64,000 bases of DNA from an uncultured Ruminococcus sp. (GTDB taxonomy: Bacteria > Bacillota > Clostridia > Oscillospirales > Ruminococcaceae). The stretch spans positions 1-64,000 of the forward strand of contig CAMVRM010000011.1 of NCBI GenBank assembly GCA_947169885.1, read 5' to 3'. Shown one piece after another: positions 60,417-64,000 of this stretch. The number at the start of each line of letters is the position of its first letter. Position 1 is the first letter of the stretch. The notes beneath the pieces are model-generated. The model was given only the letters and a program-made list of their open reading frames with translations, did not search any database and was not told where the DNA came from. The translations under genes and the position numbers were made by a program.

Positions 60417-61199
60417 ATGAATAAGAGAGTATTAGCCGCTGTTTTAGCGCTCATGACAGCTGCGGCACTGGGCGGCTGCGGAAAATCAGAGGACAAGTCC
60501 TCGTCCGAGACTGAAAGCAAGACCACAACTACTGCCGCCGTTTCAGAGACTGACACCGCTTCCTCCGAGGCTGGATCTGCCGCTGACAGTGCAGAGGAAA
60601 AAAACTCTTCAAAGACCGACCCTGCCGACCAGCATTTTGTTGAATCGACATACGAGGGCGATTTGGAGTTCAAGGGCGTGACTATCAAGACGATGGACGA
60701 TGCGTTCGGCGTTATCAGTGATGACCATGACATCGGCGCTAACGGCGACCAGTTCATCTGCGTACTAAAAGACAAAGATGCCTGCTATCGTCTTTTCGCA
60801 AATATGCCTGCCGACATCAAGGACAAGTTCTACGAGATAAGCATTTTTGACGAAGATTACACTAAACAGCAAATGGATCTGGTAAAAGATCTTGAAGTCG
60901 CTGCTGTGCAGGATCTGACGAAAAAGATCGTGGCTCAGAAGGAGCTTGACAAGTTTGTGGGCAAGACTGTCGATGATCTTGAAAAAGCAGGTTATGAACA
61001 GTCGGGCTGGGAGTTTGACGGTGAAAACGGTATCTTCTTCTACCGAAAGGATATGATAGCCTACAACGTTGAATTTAACGAAAAACTTCCCGAAGATGCC
61101 GACTTTTCGGAAGACGGCGCTATGGACGGATTCACGATAAAGTCCATGACTTACTTTGATGTTGACAACTCGGTATTCGATTACACCGAACTCGAATAA
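60417..61199 (+). CDS. lipoprotein of unknown function
   Basis: The 260-residue product has a lipoprotein signal ending LGGC (Cys about 21), a Ser/Thr/Glu-rich linker to about residue 70 and a soluble domain of about 190 residues with VIKTMDDAFGVISDDHD-like acidic segments and a DLEKAGYEQSGWEFDGENG stretch. No enzyme motif is seen and I do not recognise the family. AAAGGAGAAATACAAC precedes the ATG. It is transcribed alone. Confidence 0.82.
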   Translation: MNKRVLAAVLALMTAAALGGCGKSEDKSSSETESKTTTTAAVSETDTASSEAGSAADSAEEKNSSKTDPADQHFVESTYEGDLEFKGVTIKTMDDAFGVISDDHDIGANGDQFICVLKDKDACYRLFANMPADIKDKFYEISIFDEDYTKQQMDLVKDLEVAAVQDLTKKIVAQKELDKFVGKTVDDLEKAGYEQSGWEFDGENGIFFYRKDMIAYNVEFNEKLPEDADFSEDGAMDGFTIKSMTYFDVDNSVFDYTELE

Positions 61200-61247
61200 A
61201 AAAGCAGCCGATGCACCACGTTTGATGCGTCGGCTGTTATTTTTTTA
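61198..61247. terminator. bidirectional terminator between convergent genes
   Basis: CAGCCGATGCA and TGCGTCGGCTG pair over 11 positions with one wobble; an A-run precedes and a T-run follows. Its right end overlaps the stop codon of the phosphoesterase gene. Confidence 0.85.
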
Positions 61248-61895
61248 CAGATACAGCTGTTTGAAAATATCCGCTCGGGAAAGTCTTTTTATTTGAGTTT
61301 CGTCAAATTCTAAGATGTAGCGGTCAAATCCGTTGATTATCCTAGCGCCGCTCGGGTGGTCTATCACTCGCTTGAAGCGGTTCCCATAAGTCGCATGGAC
61401 GTGACCGTGGAGCAGGTACTTAGGACGGCATTTTTCAAGCAGTTCGTTGAAGCACTCGAAACCTCTGTGCGGAATATCGTCCATGTCGCCGTAACCACGG
61501 GCAGGCGAATGCGTAACGAGAATGTCGAAACCCGAACTCAGCAGAATGCTCCGCCGTGAGCGTTTTATGCGTTTTCGCATCTCATTTTCGGTGTACATGA
61601 ACGGACCTTCGCCGTATTTCATCGAACCGCCGAAACCCAGCACTCTTATTCCGCAGATGTTCACCACCCGCCCGTCAAGACACTCGCACCCCTCGGGAGG
61701 GTGCTTGACATATCGGCTGTCATGATTCCCGGGGACGTAGAGAACGGGCGCTTTGCCCATTGTCACTAAAAATTCGAGATACTCGGCTCTCAGGTCGCCG
61801 CAGGAGATTATCATATCTATCCCCTCCAGCTTGTCGGGAGTAAAGTAGTCCCAGAGGAATTTCGATTCCTCATCAGCGATAATAAGGATCTTCAC
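61245..61895 (-). CDS. calcineurin-like metallophosphoesterase
   Basis: Translation from a GTG at 61895 (GGGGAG seven bases upstream) gives 216 residues starting VKILIIADE. Metal-site motifs are SCGDL (about 32), VPGNHDSR (about 56), VTHSPARG (about 125) and LHGHVHATYG (about 164). The first motif reads ADEE instead of the usual DxH, so one metal ligand differs. The substrate is unknown. It starts 27 bp after the BMP-domain gene, same direction. Confidence 0.85.
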   Translation of the reverse strand: MKILIIADEESKFLWDYFTPDKLEGIDMIISCGDLRAEYLEFLVTMGKAPVLYVPGNHDSRYVKHPPEGCECLDGRVVNICGIRVLGFGGSMKYGEGPFMYTENEMRKRIKRSRRSILLSSGFDILVTHSPARGYGDMDDIPHRGFECFNELLEKCRPKYLLHGHVHATYGNRFKRVIDHPSGARIINGFDRYILEFDETQIKRLSRADIFKQLYL

Positions 61896-61922
61896 ACGCT
61901 CACTCCCCTGCACTTTTGCTTG

Positions 61923-63809
61923 TCAGAGACTGTCACACTCTATGTTCTCGTTGAGCCAGTCCATAAATGCGATGTCGCCCGTTTTCAGCTTCTGACGTTC
62001 AACAGAGATGCCCGGTTTTTTCTCGGTATCCTGATGGAAGATGTTGCCGTCCTTTGTGTGCAGTTCTCCCGAGAACGGGTCAAATCCGCCGTTGACGATA
62101 GAATTCTTGAAAAATGCAAGCAGTTTGTTCGTCTGATAAGCCGCATTGCTCAAACGTATGTCAACTACGCCTGTCGAAAGTCCGAACCAGTAGCTTGCGG
62201 CGTTTTTGCGCTCGCCCAGTTCCCACGCACCCGACAGCACTGACTGAACTATCTGCACGTAATACTTGCCCCAGCTGAAATACGGCACGCCAACGTGTTC
62301 ATCTTTCTTCCCGCCAATACGATAAAGCCCGGGGCGCTTCATAAGGTCGGCGGCTTCGGAGTAGTCGAAATCGGCGTAATACAAAACGCCCTGCGACTTC
62401 CACTTATCACGGCACTCAGTCCTGCTGCTGTCCTCTGCGAATTCAAGAAGAACTTTTGCATCGGGATCAACAAGTGACACTCCCACCGCAAAGGCGTTCA
62501 GGTCACGATGAGCCAAGTCAGCCCTTGACCGCACAAGATAACCTATCCGCCGCTCACCGCCTGCCTGCTCCATAAGAAGCCTGTCAGCCGCAAGGATACC
62601 CATGAGGAAAGTCGCTTCGTAAAGTTTGCCGTCATAGTATCTTACGGAAGTGTGGCTCTGCCCTACCGAACAGCAAAGCACTTTGAGGGCAGGGTTTTTG
62701 ACAGCCGCCTTGACAGCTTCGGGTATGAGCGATGTTGAAGCCGCAAAAATTATCTCGCACCCGTCATCGACTGCCGTCTGCATAGCTTCGGCAGGGTCGG
62801 GAGAATAATAATTCTTCGTAACAACATTGTCGCCCGTCATCTTGTCGACATAAAGTCTGCCCGACTCATGGCTGTCTGCAAAGCGTGACTCGTCAGGGTC
62901 GGAGGCATAGACAAAACCTGCTCTGAGGGGCGTTGCAGAAGTGTATTTCCTGCGCCCCGAAAACAGCTTTCTCTTGAAGATAGATGTTTCGGCAACAGGC
63001 GCAGAGTCAAGGAACGAGATGTTGTCGGGGGCTGTCACGGCGTAAAGCTCATCAGACGCAAGCTTGATGTTCCTGATTATCTGTTCCTCGGTGTCACTGC
63101 ATAGAGTCTTCATGGGGAAGATAGATATATACATGAGGAACATATCCGAAAGTTCACGGTCATTATTTGTTTTCAGAACCATTCTGCACTTTTTGCAGAA
63201 ATTGAAAAACGCCCATTTGAGATCGGAAGAAAGTCCGTCAGACCATTTTGCGCCGAGTTCCGCACCCAGCAGGTCGGCAAGCTTGCTGTAAGACCCGGGT
63301 TCGGAAAACACGATATAAACGTTTCTGGTCGAAGCGTAAAAATCGAGATATTCGGTATAGACCTTATATTCCTTGCTGTCATCGGGCTTAGGTTCAAGCC
63401 TGTAAACATCGGCGAGAATGAACTCCATGTCGCCGAACTTCGAGACAGAAACACGCTTGTTGCCCTCCTGAACGTAATAGTCGTTCATGAACTCATAGAC
63501 TTTTATTGCGTCCCTGATGCCGACAGAAAGGAACGAGTCATAGAGATTCGACCACTTTGAGGCGAACTCCGAACCTTCCTCCAGAAGCGGCATAAAGTTG
63601 TTTGCAAAGGCGCTGTTCCTGCCCGACTCCTTGTTGCCGACTATCCTCCGAAGCGGCAGTTCGATAAGCCCCAGATGCGTTTCTGAAATGCTCTCACCTG
63701 CGGCAGGCAGTTCGTCCAGCACAGGCAGATAGGGCGAAATATTCTTCTTCTCAGCTTCTTTCACCGCTTCATCGGCAAGCTTTTTTGCGGCTTTGTAATC
63801 CTCTCTCAT
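61923..63809 (-). CDS. cytosolic BMP-family ligand-binding protein with N-terminal ParB-like domain
   Basis: The 628-residue product has no signal peptide or membrane helix. Residues 1-270 contain LPLRRIVGNKESGRNSAFANNFMP, IRDAIKVYEFMNDYYVQEGNKRVSVSK (a ParB/sulfiredoxin-like nucleotide-fold motif) and a helical region. Residues 295-610 form a BMP/PnrA-like periplasmic-binding fold (AGFVYASDPDESRF, GCEIIFAASTSLIPEAV, LVRSRADLAHRDLNAFAVGV), the family that binds purine nucleosides in lipoproteins. Being cytosolic, it is probably a sensor, not a transporter subunit. AAGGAGGTAAACC precedes the ATG. A STAS-protein gene ends 26 bp upstream. Confidence 0.8.
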   Translation of the reverse strand: MREDYKAAKKLADEAVKEAEKKNISPYLPVLDELPAAGESISETHLGLIELPLRRIVGNKESGRNSAFANNFMPLLEEGSEFASKWSNLYDSFLSVGIRDAIKVYEFMNDYYVQEGNKRVSVSKFGDMEFILADVYRLEPKPDDSKEYKVYTEYLDFYASTRNVYIVFSEPGSYSKLADLLGAELGAKWSDGLSSDLKWAFFNFCKKCRMVLKTNNDRELSDMFLMYISIFPMKTLCSDTEEQIIRNIKLASDELYAVTAPDNISFLDSAPVAETSIFKRKLFSGRRKYTSATPLRAGFVYASDPDESRFADSHESGRLYVDKMTGDNVVTKNYYSPDPAEAMQTAVDDGCEIIFAASTSLIPEAVKAAVKNPALKVLCCSVGQSHTSVRYYDGKLYEATFLMGILAADRLLMEQAGGERRIGYLVRSRADLAHRDLNAFAVGVSLVDPDAKVLLEFAEDSSRTECRDKWKSQGVLYYADFDYSEAADLMKRPGLYRIGGKKDEHVGVPYFSWGKYYVQIVQSVLSGAWELGERKNAASYWFGLSTGVVDIRLSNAAYQTNKLLAFFKNSIVNGGFDPFSGELHTKDGNIFHQDTEKKPGISVERQKLKTGDIAFMDWLNENIECDSL

Positions 63810-63835
63810 GGTTTACCTCCTTCTATGTCGGCGAG

Positions 63836-64000
63836 TCAGTCCCTGTTGTCAATAGTGAAAAATTCGGTGAAGCCCGTGATTTCGAATATCTCCATGACTT
63901 CATCGGTCGCACCGACTATTTTCAGCGAACCGTTCCTGTTCTCAAATACATGATCGACTGAAACCAGCACACGAAGCCCTGCCGATGAGATATACGAAAC
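63836..64000 (-). CDS. C-terminal part of a STAS-domain protein (partial)
   Basis: The last 54 codons of a minus-strand gene that enters from the right edge. They read VSYISSAGLRVLVSVDHVF, then a DEVMEIFEITGFTEFFTI end, which is the second half of a STAS domain of the anti-sigma-factor-antagonist type. The SSAGLRVL segment matches the STAS parts of the two STAS-kinases at 24500-27136. The stop is 26 bp before the BMP-domain gene, so both are probably in one transcript. Confidence 0.85.
   Translation of the reverse strand, partial: VSYISSAGLRVLVSVDHVFENRNGSLKIVGATDEVMEIFEITGFTEFFTIDNRD

Noticed and set aside
61923-63809. Interpretation as an ABC transporter substrate-binding lipoprotein
   Set aside because: There is no signal peptide or lipobox and the first 270 residues are a cytosolic-type domain.

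Overview
The window looks like chromosomal DNA of a Gram-positive anaerobe of the class Clostridia, most likely a Ruminococcus-type member of the Oscillospiraceae. Supporting evidence: strong AGGAGG-type ribosome binding sites, very regular sigma-A promoters (TTGACA / 17 bp / TATAAT), lipoprotein signals instead of an outer-membrane set, an OhrR/Cys-GPx pair, a FeoA-FeoA-FeoB locus with FeoB-associated Cys-rich peptides, HemZ, and a cytosolic BMP-domain protein of a kind common in Clostridia. The species call is inference. No phage, plasmid, IS transposase or CRISPR array is visible. Most genes are housekeeping or signalling genes, on both strands but mainly the minus strand.

Layout. 1-6.7 kb: a partial gene, yajC, a palindromic repeat element, a minus-strand set (methyl-accepting chemotaxis protein, pfkA, a Spo0A-like regulator, a membrane protein) and a secreted polysaccharide deacetylase. 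6.8-15.5 kb: a GH31 alpha-xylosidase, a WG-repeat lipoprotein, a five-gene operon (glycosyltransferase 2, APH-like kinase, amidohydrolase, aldose epimerase, dtd), and the remnant of a CatA-like acetyltransferase. 15.5-21.3 kb: a membrane protein, an ECF sigma factor with a membrane partner, and an extracytoplasmic sugar-binding lipoprotein next to a membrane-bound degenerate GGDEF protein.

21.3-27.2 kb is the most unusual region. It holds three related APH-like kinase genes: one fused to a RelA/SpoT-type HD domain and two, divergently transcribed, fused to N-terminal STAS domains. A VanX-type dipeptidase and an alpha/beta hydrolase lie among them. The two STAS-kinases have mirror-image promoters sharing a long upstream element.

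27.2-34.5 kb: nrdR, a peroxide-response pair (gpx-ohrR, with an OhrR-like operator over the -10 box), a response regulator / ABC transporter / histidine kinase operon and a BspA-type LRR protein. 34.6-37.9 kb: a large secreted protein with a long leader. 37.9-50.9 kb: rlmD, hemZ, an MBL hydrolase, relA, recJ, birA, a cyclophilin lipoprotein and a complete queuosine operon (queD-queE-folE-queC-queF) behind a leader with a terminator that may be a preQ1 riboswitch. 51-55.9 kb: a P-loop ATPase and the ferrous-iron locus. 55.9-64 kb: a DUF815 AAA ATPase, a GNAT enzyme, tRNA-Lys, small membrane and hypothetical genes, a diguanylate cyclase, a lipoprotein, a phosphoesterase, a cytosolic BMP-family protein and the end of a STAS protein.

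Cross-cutting observations: TTAG...CTAA dyads resembling DtxR/IdeR operators occur before feoA, before feoB and in the leader of the large secreted protein. Two copies of a ~155-160 bp palindromic element sit at the 3' ends of minus-strand genes. Several leaders (queD, recJ, feoA, the degenerate GGDEF gene) contain terminator-like hairpins upstream of the first gene, suggesting frequent attenuation. All functional calls rest on reading the sequence and recalled family motifs; no database search was run.
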